64,000 nt of DNA from Pseudoalteromonas rhizosphaerae (lineage in GTDB: Bacteria; Pseudomonadota; Gammaproteobacteria; Enterobacterales; Alteromonadaceae). Made by a program: the position numbers and the translations under genes. Position 1 is the first letter of the stretch. The number at the start of each line of letters is the position of its first letter. Positions 34,959 through 44,185 of this stretch are shown here, in pieces. The stretch is taken from assembly GCF_902498845.1 (NCBI RefSeq), contig NZ_CABVLM010000001.1, positions 62,001-126,000 on the forward strand, read 5' to 3'. The notes beneath the pieces were generated by a model. That model saw only the letters and a list, made by a program, of their open reading frames with translations. It made no database searches and had not been told where the DNA came from.

Positions 34959-37283
34959 CTAGAAACTGTAACTCATTGATACCCACAAGCTGCGTGCTTT
35001 TTGGGTGGTATTGTAATCAGATGTACATTCGTACTCTTCCTCTGAGGTTGCTAATAAGCAAGTACGGCTTGATAAGTCGTCATCTAACAGATTATTAATA
35101 CGGGCATTTAATGCTAGGCTATCATTAATTTTATAACTTGCTGCTAAATGATATAAATCATAGGCTTTGTAGTAGAGCTTTTGTGTTTCAGGGCCCTGTG
35201 GACCAGACACATTTGCCGTACCACGGTAACGATCGCTGCGGATTTCAGAAATAAGTGAAATACTCAAATCATCCAATGGTTGCCATGCAAGCGTTAAGTT
35301 ATACATATTTTTAGGTGTATTAACTAAAGGTAGTCCTTCATCACGGCCACTTTTTACTTCACTATCGGTGTAAGTAAAGTTACCACGTAGTGACAACTGT
35401 TCAATAATCTGCCAATTAGCAGCAATTTCAACACCACGAGTAGCTGATTTATCTACGTTAGCAGCTTGCGTAAAGGTGGTGCTACCGATGCCTGCCCAAC
35501 CTGCGCCAATTTCAACACAAGGTTCATCAGCTATGGCCACTTCACAGTTTGGTAAGTTATCTTGGTTAATGATTTTGTCTTTAAAATCATTGTAAAACAC
35601 CGTTACGTTACCACTAAAACTATCACTGCCATTAAAGTAAGCAGCCATTTCGTAGTTTACACTGGTTTCTGGTTGTAAGTCTGGCGTGCCAACAAAAGGT
35701 TTAGTACCTTGGCCACCAAAACCTGTAATACCAGAGAACAATTGGTTTGGCTCTGGGGTTTTATAACCTGTGCTGATACCACCTTTGAAAGTCCATTCAT
35801 CAGCAGGAGAGTAGGCTAAATAAGCGCGAGGACTAACTTGTGAGCCAAAGATATTATGATGATCATAACGAGCGCCGAAAGTTGCAGTTAGATTTGTGGT
35901 AATTTCCCAGTTATCTTCAGCAAATACAGCTGTTTGACGATGATCTTGAGTCGTACCTTCACGGAAGCCATCCCCGTACATACCAAATACACCATCTTCC
36001 ATTTCGGCATCAAAATATTGTGCGCCTACTACAAAATAGTGGTTATCTATATTTGATTCAAACTTAGTATCAATAATTAAGTTATCAAGTTTTAGTGTAC
36101 GCATTGGGCGTGGTAAAAAAGTCTCATCAAGTTGAGCGTAAATTGCATCCGTTAGTTCTGGCTTGTCGATGCCTTGATCCTGTACTGCTTGGTCCCAAAT
36201 GGCCTGCACACCTAAACGCTCTTGTACATTAAGAGGTAATGAGCGACCAAAGTTTTCACTGCTGCTTTGGGTAATGCTGCTGGTAAGCGTACCAACATCG
36301 TATCGACCAACATGTGCAAATACAAATTGCTCACGTTCAACACGTTGATATGGAGTATAACCAACGCGTGGCTGTACAATGCCTTTGCTAACACGCCATA
36401 AACTGACTGGGCTATCTAACGTACCCGTTTGACCTTCGGTGTTATCGTAACGCTGTTTGGCTATGTCGTACTCAAAGGTAATTTCATTCTGATTATTGAT
36501 CAGGTAGTTTATTGTTGCGCCGGCATTCCAGTTACGTGCTGCAACGATTTTTTTATCGCCAAAGCTACCATCATCAACCCACATGCTGCCATCTGGAAGT
36601 GGTAAACTTTCGCTGTAAGTTGGCTCACTTTCTTGACGGTCATAAAAACTACCACGGATCCCGTAAGTTAATCCCTCAACGCCGCTTGGGCCGGTCAAAT
36701 ATATATCGACTTTATTATCGTTACCGTATTGATCGTCTTGTTGGATATTACTGCTTACCGTGACGCTACCATGGGTGCTATCAAGATTTTTACGAGTGAT
36801 AATATTGATTACACCACCGATTGCATCAGCGCCATATAAAGTGGACATTGGGCCACGAACGACTTCAATTCGGTCGATAGCCTCAAGTGGCGGCATATAC
36901 ATAAATTGGCTGTTACCAAAGTTGTTTGGGCCTATATTACCTACGTCACTTTGACGGCGGCCATCAATAAGCACTAGAGTATAGCTTGCGGGTAAACCAC
37001 GCATGGTAATACTAATATTACCGTTTTTATCTTGTCCGGCACCAACATCGATACCTTCGATATCACGAAGCGCATCAGCAAGGCTAGTAAATGGCTTATT
37101 TTGTAGATCTTCGCGAGAGACAACCGAGACACTTGCAGGTGCATCTATTAATTTTTGCTCATAACCAGAAGCGGTGACAACCATCACTTCCATATTTTCA
37201 GCTGTGTCATCATCAGCAATAAGTGTTGTTGATGTTAATAATGCACTGATCAGTGAGGCCAGATAAAGCGGGCGGGATTTCAT
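34959..37283 (-). CDS. TonB-dependent siderophore receptor (FepA/CirA type)
   Basis: The 774-residue outer-membrane protein has a signal peptide, a TonB box-like MEVMVVTASGYEQ, a plug domain (PASVSVVSREDLQNKPFTSLADALRDIEGIDVG, RIEVVRGPMSTLYGADAIGGVINIITRK) and a 22-strand barrel ending in WVSMSYSF. The plug and the pair of cysteines near each end of an extracellular loop (LPNCEV...EPCVE) resemble catecholate-siderophore receptors of the FepA/CirA group. A Fur-like site lies 60 bp upstream of the start, so it is probably iron-regulated. Confidence 0.9.
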   Translation of the reverse strand: MKSRPLYLASLISALLTSTTLIADDDTAENMEVMVVTASGYEQKLIDAPASVSVVSREDLQNKPFTSLADALRDIEGIDVGAGQDKNGNISITMRGLPASYTLVLIDGRRQSDVGNIGPNNFGNSQFMYMPPLEAIDRIEVVRGPMSTLYGADAIGGVINIITRKNLDSTHGSVTVSSNIQQDDQYGNDNKVDIYLTGPSGVEGLTYGIRGSFYDRQESEPTYSESLPLPDGSMWVDDGSFGDKKIVAARNWNAGATINYLINNQNEITFEYDIAKQRYDNTEGQTGTLDSPVSLWRVSKGIVQPRVGYTPYQRVEREQFVFAHVGRYDVGTLTSSITQSSSENFGRSLPLNVQERLGVQAIWDQAVQDQGIDKPELTDAIYAQLDETFLPRPMRTLKLDNLIIDTKFESNIDNHYFVVGAQYFDAEMEDGVFGMYGDGFREGTTQDHRQTAVFAEDNWEITTNLTATFGARYDHHNIFGSQVSPRAYLAYSPADEWTFKGGISTGYKTPEPNQLFSGITGFGGQGTKPFVGTPDLQPETSVNYEMAAYFNGSDSFSGNVTVFYNDFKDKIINQDNLPNCEVAIADEPCVEIGAGWAGIGSTTFTQAANVDKSATRGVEIAANWQIIEQLSLRGNFTYTDSEVKSGRDEGLPLVNTPKNMYNLTLAWQPLDDLSISLISEIRSDRYRGTANVSGPQGPETQKLYYKAYDLYHLAASYKINDSLALNARINNLLDDDLSSRTCLLATSEEEYECTSDYNTTQKARSLWVSMSYSF

Positions 37284-37342
37284 TGTACTTCCTTCATGAC
37301 AAGAATAAAGATTATTAATCTAATAAGCAACCAAGGTAGGTA

Positions 37343-37357
37343 TGATAACAATTATCA
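37343..37357. promoter_or_regulatory. Fur box upstream of the siderophore receptor
   Basis: TGATAACAATTATCA matches the 7-1-7 Fur consensus TGATAATnATTATCA with one mismatch. It is 60 bp before the receptor start codon, a normal promoter position. Confidence 0.72.
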
Positions 37358-37436
37358 GTTGTATGTTCAATTGCGAAATATTTACATTCAATGAATGATT
37401 TTCATATTAAATAAAGGTGGGGATGGAGCATGAGCA

Positions 37437-37466
37437 TTAAAAAACCCAGCGTTTGATGCCGGGCTT
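37437..37466 (-). terminator. Probable terminator after the hemerythrin gene
   Basis: On the minus strand AGCCCGGC and GCTGGGTT form an imperfect stem with a GU pair, followed by TTTTTAA. It is about 125 bp downstream of the hemerythrin stop, with no gene between. Confidence 0.6.
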
Positions 37467-37590
37467 AGTTAATTTAAGAGTGTTTGCTTAGCCAAGTATT
37501 GACCGTGTTAGAGGTGCCTAATAAATGCAAATGGTATAGAGTTGTTGCTATTTAGAGAGCTTTATAAATTAAAGCGGGCACATATAGCAG

Positions 37591-38016
37591 TTAACTCATC
37601 GCATCATTATACTTTTCGGCTAGACTTTCTTTTTGACTTTCGGTTAGCGCTTTACCGGCTAGTTGAAATACTTCATGCTCTTCTTCAGCCAGATGATGAT
37701 GTACAAGATGATGTAATTTTTTAGCGGTCACAAGCCACACTGGTGAGCTCATATCAGTTTCTTCAAGTTGCTCAATCAATTCATCAAGTTCATGATGCTC
37801 TGCAATACTATGACGGGCTTTTTCATGGGTTAAATCATCAAACATCAAAGGATTATAGAAATAACGCTCTTCAAATTTAGCATGTTCTACTAACTCATGT
37901 TTTAAATTATCCATAAGAGACTGTCTATTCGGTGACTCCCCCTGGGTTTTTATCAGCGCATCGACAAGCGAACGTTGTTTGTCGTGATCATTACGAAGTG
38001 CTTCAAAAATATTCAT
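37591..38016 (-). CDS. Hemerythrin-domain protein
   Basis: The 141-residue protein is a four-helix hemerythrin-type bundle with diiron ligands in the expected pattern: His11, HELVEHAKFEE (His45, Glu49), AEHHELDELIE (His74/75) and HHLVHHHLAEEEHEVF (His106-108, Glu111/112). Bacterial members bind oxygen, nitric oxide or iron, and some act in iron storage or redox defence. It lies beside a Fur-type receptor gene but on its own transcript. The upstream ribosome site is AAGGAAA. Confidence 0.9.
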   Translation of the reverse strand: MNIFEALRNDHDKQRSLVDALIKTQGESPNRQSLMDNLKHELVEHAKFEERYFYNPLMFDDLTHEKARHSIAEHHELDELIEQLEETDMSSPVWLVTAKKLHHLVHHHLAEEEHEVFQLAGKALTESQKESLAEKYNDAMS

Positions 38017-38190
38017 GGGTTTTCCTTGCTTTACTCATTAATTACAATGAATATTGCAAGACAGAAGCCAACTTTTAAGTTGTTGTAATATATTGATTTA
38101 ATTTTTTATATTTGAGCTTGTTAAGGTGTTTTCTTGTAAAAATTACCGAGTTAGGTCTTTATATTACATCCATATTCATTGTTATTTAAA

Positions 38191-38219
38191 AGCAAAAAGG
38201 CCAACACGAATGTTGGCCT
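38191..38219 (-). terminator. Terminator of the 38.2-40.3 kb S9 peptidase gene
   Basis: On the minus strand AGGCCAACA pairs perfectly with TGTTGGCCT around a 4-nt loop and is followed by TTTTTGCTTTT, 30 bp after the stop codon. Confidence 0.92.
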
Positions 38220-38248
38220 AAAAGCGTATTTAACACAAAATAATAGGA

Positions 38249-40297
38249 TTATTTATTGGCGTCTTTTACCGCTTTTAACTTGCCTGCATGGTCAATCTCG
38301 AATGCTGGCATGTCTTTTTTGCCGTCAATTAAATAGTTATCCATCCAACGCATTAAACGTAAACTGTAATCATATTGCGCGGCTACTTTACGGTTACCAT
38401 GACCTTCGCCAGGATAGTATACAAGGCGTACATCTTTGCCTTGTACTTTCATATAACGGTACAGTTCCATTGATTGTGCAGGGTGTACGCGAGGATCATC
38501 TTTACCATGCATGATCAGTAATGGTGTTTTAGACTGGCCTGCCCAGTAAATAGGGCTGCGCTCTAAATACCACTGCCATTTATCCCATGGGTATGAACGT
38601 GCATGCACAAGATTCATTTCGTTAGAAATATCAGTAGTTCCAAATTTAGATAGTTGGTTGGTAACACCTACAAACATCACGCTCGCAGCAAAGTGTTCAG
38701 TCAATTTTGTTGCGGCCCATGCTGATGCATAACCACCATAAGAGCCACCCGTAATACCAACACGTTTAGTATCAACTAAGCCCATTTCAACAAGATGCTG
38801 TTTAAAGTCAATTAAATCGTCAAACTCTTTACCTGCATAGTCGTTTTGACCAAGCTTTGAATAATCAACGCCTTTACCTGTAGAGCCACGGTAATTTGGG
38901 TAAAATACTGCATAACCACGTGCTGCTCCCATTTGACCTGGACGCGAGTAGTTTGTTACCCAACCGTCTTTGTCATGGCTTTCAGGGCCACCGTGCACTG
39001 ACATGATCAATGGATAGCGCGTGCCTTTTTCATAATCTAATGGGTAGACTAATACGCCATCAATCTCAACACCGTCGCGAGCCTTAAGTGAAATAGTTTC
39101 TTGCTTAGCAAAACGTTTGTCATTCAACCAGTTGTTTGAATCCGTTAAACGTTGTGCTTTAGAACCACGAATAATGAATACTTCATTTGGGTGCTTTGCA
39201 GTGTTTGCACGTAGCGCTAAGGTTTTATCTGAATCAGAAATACTCAGATTTGATGCAATAAATTGGCCTTCATTAATAATTTTTTTGTATTTATTAGAGC
39301 CGGTTTTAATGCTTGCGACAAAACTTTGTGTACCTACATTGGCAATAAAATTAAGCGTGTTGCGTTTATGTGACCATTCAAAATCAACGATATGACCCAT
39401 GAAATTAGGTAACCAATCACTTACTTCACCTGTTTTTGTGTCAGCTAAAAATAAACGACCAGCGGCTGGATCATGCTTATCTTCGGCACCTAGAATTGCG
39501 ATGTAACGACCATCATGAGACAGTTCAGCACCGTCTAATTTACCTTCAGTAGCAAACGACATCGTCACTTGATTAGTCGCAATATCAAATAAGTGCCATT
39601 GTGATTTAGTGTATTTGTCGTCAATTAGCGCTGTAGGCTGGGTTTTTACTAATAACTTATCGCCTTTTGCGGCCCAGTTTACATCACTTACATAGTTTGC
39701 AACGTTAAGCGCTGTTGGTGTAAGAGGTTTATCTGTTTTGGCTAAATCGACAATAAATAGTTGTTTATCTTTTAAGCCTAGCTCGTACACCTCAGCCATA
39801 AAGCCTAATTTTTTCAGCTCTTTTTCAGATTTATCAGCCGCTGGCATAGCTAAAATAGCGAGTTGTTTGTTATTCGGGCTTAACTGATAGCTAGAAATTG
39901 ATGTGTCTTTAAGCGATAGTACTTTTTGCGCTTGACCACCATCCACTGGAATTTGATATAACGCGGTAAACTTGTCGTCTTTAAGTTTTGCTAAAAAGTA
40001 GATCGTTTTGCTATCGTTTGACCATTGAATACTCTTGATACTTACAGAGCCGGTAATGAAAGGACGCTCGACACCTTCATCATCGACGACATAGAGTTCG
40101 CTATAATTGGCACCATTCTCGTCGACGTATAATTCACGTGGCACTGAGCGGGTAAATGCAACATTGTCACCATTTGGACTAATGCTGGTTTGAATAACTG
40201 ACTGAATTTTAGGGATATCTTCTACAGTAAGCGATGTGGCTGCAAATGCCAGTGAGCTTGAGAGTCCAAGAGCCAGTGCTAGGCTAGTTTTTATCAT
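38249..40297 (-). CDS. S9-family (prolyl oligopeptidase) exported peptidase
   Basis: The 682-residue protein has a signal peptide (ALALGLSSSLAFA) and the standard S9C architecture: an N-terminal seven-bladed beta-propeller (repeated DxxW/LSPNNKQLA-type units, about 30-400) and a C-terminal alpha/beta-hydrolase. The triad is visible: Ser519 in GGSYGGYAS, Asp601 in MHGKDDPRVH and His633 in PGEGHGNR. Such enzymes remove dipeptides or tripeptides, or deacylate N-blocked peptides, in the periplasm. It is a single gene ending in a strong terminator. Confidence 0.92.
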   Translation of the reverse strand: MIKTSLALALGLSSSLAFAATSLTVEDIPKIQSVIQTSISPNGDNVAFTRSVPRELYVDENGANYSELYVVDDEGVERPFITGSVSIKSIQWSNDSKTIYFLAKLKDDKFTALYQIPVDGGQAQKVLSLKDTSISSYQLSPNNKQLAILAMPAADKSEKELKKLGFMAEVYELGLKDKQLFIVDLAKTDKPLTPTALNVANYVSDVNWAAKGDKLLVKTQPTALIDDKYTKSQWHLFDIATNQVTMSFATEGKLDGAELSHDGRYIAILGAEDKHDPAAGRLFLADTKTGEVSDWLPNFMGHIVDFEWSHKRNTLNFIANVGTQSFVASIKTGSNKYKKIINEGQFIASNLSISDSDKTLALRANTAKHPNEVFIIRGSKAQRLTDSNNWLNDKRFAKQETISLKARDGVEIDGVLVYPLDYEKGTRYPLIMSVHGGPESHDKDGWVTNYSRPGQMGAARGYAVFYPNYRGSTGKGVDYSKLGQNDYAGKEFDDLIDFKQHLVEMGLVDTKRVGITGGSYGGYASAWAATKLTEHFAASVMFVGVTNQLSKFGTTDISNEMNLVHARSYPWDKWQWYLERSPIYWAGQSKTPLLIMHGKDDPRVHPAQSMELYRYMKVQGKDVRLVYYPGEGHGNRKVAAQYDYSLRLMRWMDNYLIDGKKDMPAFEIDHAGKLKAVKDANK

Positions 40298-40450
40298 GAA
40301 TTTTCCTTCGCATGTTTTAATTATCGAAGGATTATAACAAGGTGTACCTTAAATGCTAAAATATGCGATTAATACGCACAAGTAGGCGTTTAATGAAGAG
40401 ATTAAAGTGATAAGGTTTAAGCGCGATAGTGACTACCGCACTTAATTGCT

Positions 40451-41677
40451 TTATAAACTCTTTTTCGGTGGGAGTGCAACGTTGGCAAAGATTAATCCAG
40501 CCACCAATGACATAAATATTAGGAAGGTTTGTTGGCCGATGTGCTCCGCATACACAAAGTCTTGCCCTTCAATTAATGAGTTTAGACCTATGTAAGTTTT
40601 GCTACCTGGAACTAATACAATCAAGCCTTGCATGGCAACAATTGAGGCAGGAGCGTTTGCTACGCGGTTAAATAGGTTACTAAATACACCCACCGCAAAT
40701 GCACCTACAAATGTTCCTAAGGTGTAATCTAAATACATCGCAGAGCCAATACTGCTGCCATAAGCGATAAAGCCAGAGGCGATAGACCATGTAGCATGTT
40801 TTAGTTTGGTTCTAAAAATAACGATTAAGCTGCTACAGAGTAAAAAGATTGCCAACCAAGCCGTCCATTTAGGCAAAGGGTCAGGTTGTACGAAATCGGC
40901 TTGGCCAAATAGTGCAAAACCAATCGCAATGCCGATGAATGCACCAAAATACAGTTTAAACAACAGCATAAAAGCATCCATCACACGCGCTGTACCAGAA
41001 ACTAAATGCCGCGCTGCAAGTTCTGCTAGGCCCAGTGCTAATGCAAGCCCGGGTATAAACACAATAATCGCAGACAATACCACTAAACGAATATTAATCC
41101 CGACGTCTAAATGCACGCTTACAGCGCAGGCCAAAATAGCCGAGACTATCGCCACTAATGGCTCTAACATATGGCCCACGCGTTTTGAACGCGCTGACCA
41201 CAGTACAAATAAGTAAACGACAGAGGTAAGTAGCGCTGACCAAAATACGTCATTCCAGCTGGTGCCCATCAGCATTGCAAATGCGCCGCCTGAGGTGGCA
41301 AAGGCAACCCCTGTGGTAAAGCGATTATACGGATTTGGCATAATAAAAATGGCGTCGAGTTGAACGTCAACTTCTTGTAGCGTGAGTTCGCCATTGAGCA
41401 TTTTATTAACCAGATCATCGGTATCGGCTAACGAACCTAAATCGTGATCGCCAGGATCAACACGGGCAACGTGAGTATATTCATCTTCATGGCCATCGGT
41501 CCAAATTACAAAAGTAACGGAAGTGGGTGACATGACAAATGAAGATTTAAGATCAAGGTAAGTAGCCACTTCCATTAAGTGAGCTTCGAGTCGATAAGCT
41601 GGGGTGCCATACTTATGAAGCATCTTACCCAGTTTAACGATAAATTTGCGCTTTTCTGTGAACGTTGCGGTTTTCAA
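40451..41677 (-). CDS. ThrE-type threonine/serine exporter, single-chain
   Basis: This 408-residue protein joins the two ThrE domains in one chain. The N-terminal ThrE region (PF06738 type, HKYGTPAYRLEAHLMEVATYLDLKSSFVMSPTSVTFVIW) is followed by about ten membrane segments, with the second module (PF12821 type) at the end (ANAPASIVAMQGLIVLVPGSKTYIGLNSL). These proteins export threonine and serine using the proton gradient. It is transcribed alone. The gap before it contains no clear terminator. Confidence 0.86.
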   Translation of the reverse strand: MKTATFTEKRKFIVKLGKMLHKYGTPAYRLEAHLMEVATYLDLKSSFVMSPTSVTFVIWTDGHEDEYTHVARVDPGDHDLGSLADTDDLVNKMLNGELTLQEVDVQLDAIFIMPNPYNRFTTGVAFATSGGAFAMLMGTSWNDVFWSALLTSVVYLFVLWSARSKRVGHMLEPLVAIVSAILACAVSVHLDVGINIRLVVLSAIIVFIPGLALALGLAELAARHLVSGTARVMDAFMLLFKLYFGAFIGIAIGFALFGQADFVQPDPLPKWTAWLAIFLLCSSLIVIFRTKLKHATWSIASGFIAYGSSIGSAMYLDYTLGTFVGAFAVGVFSNLFNRVANAPASIVAMQGLIVLVPGSKTYIGLNSLIEGQDFVYAEHIGQQTFLIFMSLVAGLIFANVALPPKKSL

Positions 41678-41794
41678 ATTTGTATTGAGCCAAAATTTAA
41701 ATTATTCAGTTAAAAAATATAGACAATACATCTAAATTTGCCTAGCTAGTTTGGCGGGAATTTTAAACACTAATCACCGCCTGTCTAGTTTTTT

Positions 41795-43015
41795 TTATTT
41801 GTTTTTAGCCTCAATCCACTGCGCCATATATTGAGTGCTACGCATTGTGTGGTGTTTGAGCATTTGGCCTGTAAAATTTGCTTCGCGGTGAGCTTGTAAT
41901 TTCTCTTTAATCAATTGAATTTTAATGATTAAATTATTAGATAAAAGCTGTTTGTCGTAGTGCGTTTTTAATATCGTATTACCGGCTGTTTGTGCCTGCG
42001 TAAATAAACTTTTATTTTGATACAGAGCCACAGCGGCATCGGCAAATTGCTGCGGCTCATTTTCAACCACACCACTCCAAGGTAAATCATGGTGCATGCC
42101 CTCACTACCAATTGTCGTTGTAACACTGGGTGTTTGCATGATCATCGCCTCTAACAGCTTTCCTTTAATGCCAGCACCAAAACGCAGTGGTGAGATGCAC
42201 ACACGCGCACTTTCCATTACTTGATAAGCATCAGCGGCCCAGCCTTTAATTAAAAAGCCAGTTTTAGGGTTATTGAGTGCCGTGGCTTTTGGCGGTGGGT
42301 AAGAGCCATAAATATGTAACTCAGCCTGCGGTAATTGTTTACGGATCAGCGGCCAAATTTGCTGTAAGTACAACACTGCATCCCAGTTTGGGGCGTGGCG
42401 AAAATTACCTATGGTCATAAAGTGTTGGCGTTGCTCAAACGATTTAGTTTGCTCAGGGAGTGAGCTTAAATCGACCATAAAAGGCAGATGATGCAATAAG
42501 TTACTGTCGACTTTAAATACATCAGCAAGTAATTGCATTTCAAAACTTGAGATAATTAAACTTAAATCACAGCGTAAAATAGCGGCTATTTCTCGTTTGG
42601 CGATGTCAGAGTGTAAATCACTATGGTTAAATGCTCGGTTGCCTTTATGCGCTTCATGGCGGGCATTGCGTAAGCATTGTAAATCTTCAGTATCAAGGAT
42701 TTTTACTGCGTTAGGGCAATGTTTATCTACTCGCCAGCCAAATTGTTCTTCCATCATAAAACGGTCAAACATGACGATATCAGGGGCGTAGTTGATAACA
42801 TATTCATCAAAACTTGCACAATTAAGGGCAATAGTTGCGCTGCTGATCCCGTAGTCATCCAGATTAACCATATGCTCGGTTTTCTGAGCGGGACTGGCAA
42901 ATTCAACCGCCCAATTTTCATTTTTAAACGCTTTTAATAGCGACATCATATGAGTGCCGGCCGCTGATGAATTTGGTTCTGGCCATACATAGCCAATTAC
43001 TAAGACTTTTTTCAT
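41795..43015 (-). CDS. Glycosyltransferase, GT4-like
   Basis: The 406-residue protein has the GT-B fold of family 4 transferases: an N-terminal Rossmann start (VLVIGYVWPEPNSSAAGTHMMSLLKAF) and a C-terminal nucleotide-sugar segment (MTIGNFRHAPNWDAVLYLQQIWPLIRK, GWAADAYQVMESARVCISPLRFGAGIKGKLLEAMIMQTPSVTTTIGSEG). It overlaps the upstream LacI gene by 4 bp (ATGA), so the two are translationally coupled. The acceptor and product are unknown. It is odd for a glycosyltransferase to sit alone with a regulator. Confidence 0.85.
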   Translation of the reverse strand: MKKVLVIGYVWPEPNSSAAGTHMMSLLKAFKNENWAVEFASPAQKTEHMVNLDDYGISSATIALNCASFDEYVINYAPDIVMFDRFMMEEQFGWRVDKHCPNAVKILDTEDLQCLRNARHEAHKGNRAFNHSDLHSDIAKREIAAILRCDLSLIISSFEMQLLADVFKVDSNLLHHLPFMVDLSSLPEQTKSFEQRQHFMTIGNFRHAPNWDAVLYLQQIWPLIRKQLPQAELHIYGSYPPPKATALNNPKTGFLIKGWAADAYQVMESARVCISPLRFGAGIKGKLLEAMIMQTPSVTTTIGSEGMHHDLPWSGVVENEPQQFADAAVALYQNKSLFTQAQTAGNTILKTHYDKQLLSNNLIIKIQLIKEKLQAHREANFTGQMLKHHTMRSTQYMAQWIEAKNK

Positions 43016-44019
43016 TGACTTGAATCTCTTACTTGCAGATGAACATCGACTAAGGTACGCACCGCAGGAGTGCCTTGATTAAGTAATTCTTGCAGTACTT
43101 GGCAAGTATGCTTACCAATATCGTCCGCATTGATGGTGACACTGCTTAACGAGGGAGACATTAAACATGAATCAGCTAAATCATCAAAACCGACTACTTT
43201 TATATCCTTACCGGGTATCAAATCATGTTGGCGAATGGCTTCTATGACACCGTATGCAATAACATCATTAAAACAAATAATCGCTTTAGTCGCAGGGTAT
43301 TGCGCATACAACGTAGCAAAGGCATCGCGCCCGCCTTGACGGTTCGTGGCGGCGGTGATCGTTGGTTTGTGTTGATGGATATTAAACTGCTTTAAGGCAC
43401 TGTGAAAACCACTTAAACGTTCATGATGATCAGAAATATCATCAGTTCCACCTACAAAAGCAATATCCTCAATACCTTGTTGTAAAATATGGCTAGTGGC
43501 TAGATGAGTGCCTTTTTTATTGTCCGGTAATATTGTCGGGGCGGCACAAAAAGCCACTTCGCGCATAATGTGAATGACCGGGAAACCACTATTGATAAGT
43601 TCATCAACCCACTGCTGGGTAGTTCCTGGGGCAGGGCACATGATAAATGCGGCAACATTATATTCTTTGAGTGTTTTAACAACTTGTGTTTGGCGCTCCA
43701 CACTTTCGGCGGTGTTCACTAACATCGGCAGCATGCCAAGGGTATGAATATGGTTTTCAAGTCCTACCGCTATTTGCGCAGAGTAAGGGTTAGTTAAGTC
43801 ATTAATAACTAACGCCACTAAATTAGAACGGCGACTTCTCAGTGCTGCCGCATCTCTATTATATACATAGCCAAGCTTATCAATGGCATGCAATACTTTT
43901 TCTTTGCTTTTATCACTGACTTTGTCACTGTGTGTAAGCACTAACGACACCGTTGACTTAGAAACTTGTGCTTCTCTGGCAACGTCAAAAATAGTTATTT
44001 TATCGGTTTTTTTTTTCAT
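43012..44019 (-). CDS. LacI/GalR-family transcriptional regulator
   Basis: The 335-residue protein begins with the LacI helix-turn-helix (TIFDVAREAQVSKSTVSLVL, residues ~9-28) and hinge, followed by a periplasmic-binding-like effector domain (NLVALVINDLTNPYSAQIAVGLE, GGRDAFATLYAQYPATKAIICFNDVIAYGVIEAI). It is the first gene of an operon with a glycosyltransferase. The upstream gap to the S9 peptidase gene (44020-44185) holds the divergent promoters, but no clear central-CG palindrome, so its target site is not identified. Confidence 0.9.
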   Translation of the reverse strand: MKKKTDKITIFDVAREAQVSKSTVSLVLTHSDKVSDKSKEKVLHAIDKLGYVYNRDAAALRSRRSNLVALVINDLTNPYSAQIAVGLENHIHTLGMLPMLVNTAESVERQTQVVKTLKEYNVAAFIMCPAPGTTQQWVDELINSGFPVIHIMREVAFCAAPTILPDNKKGTHLATSHILQQGIEDIAFVGGTDDISDHHERLSGFHSALKQFNIHQHKPTITAATNRQGGRDAFATLYAQYPATKAIICFNDVIAYGVIEAIRQHDLIPGKDIKVVGFDDLADSCLMSPSLSSVTINADDIGKHTCQVLQELLNQGTPAVRTLVDVHLQVRDSSQ

Positions 44020-44185
44020 TTTAATGTATGCGTCAGCAATTGCTTGAACGAAGGCGCCAGTTTAACGTAGTTTGAGCTAATAAGTCATCTATCGGCGTTA
44101 TTGAAGCGAGAATCGCAAAAACTTTATGAATGTTGCAAAACATGCTTAGATACAGCTATTAATAATAAAAAATCAAGGATACACC

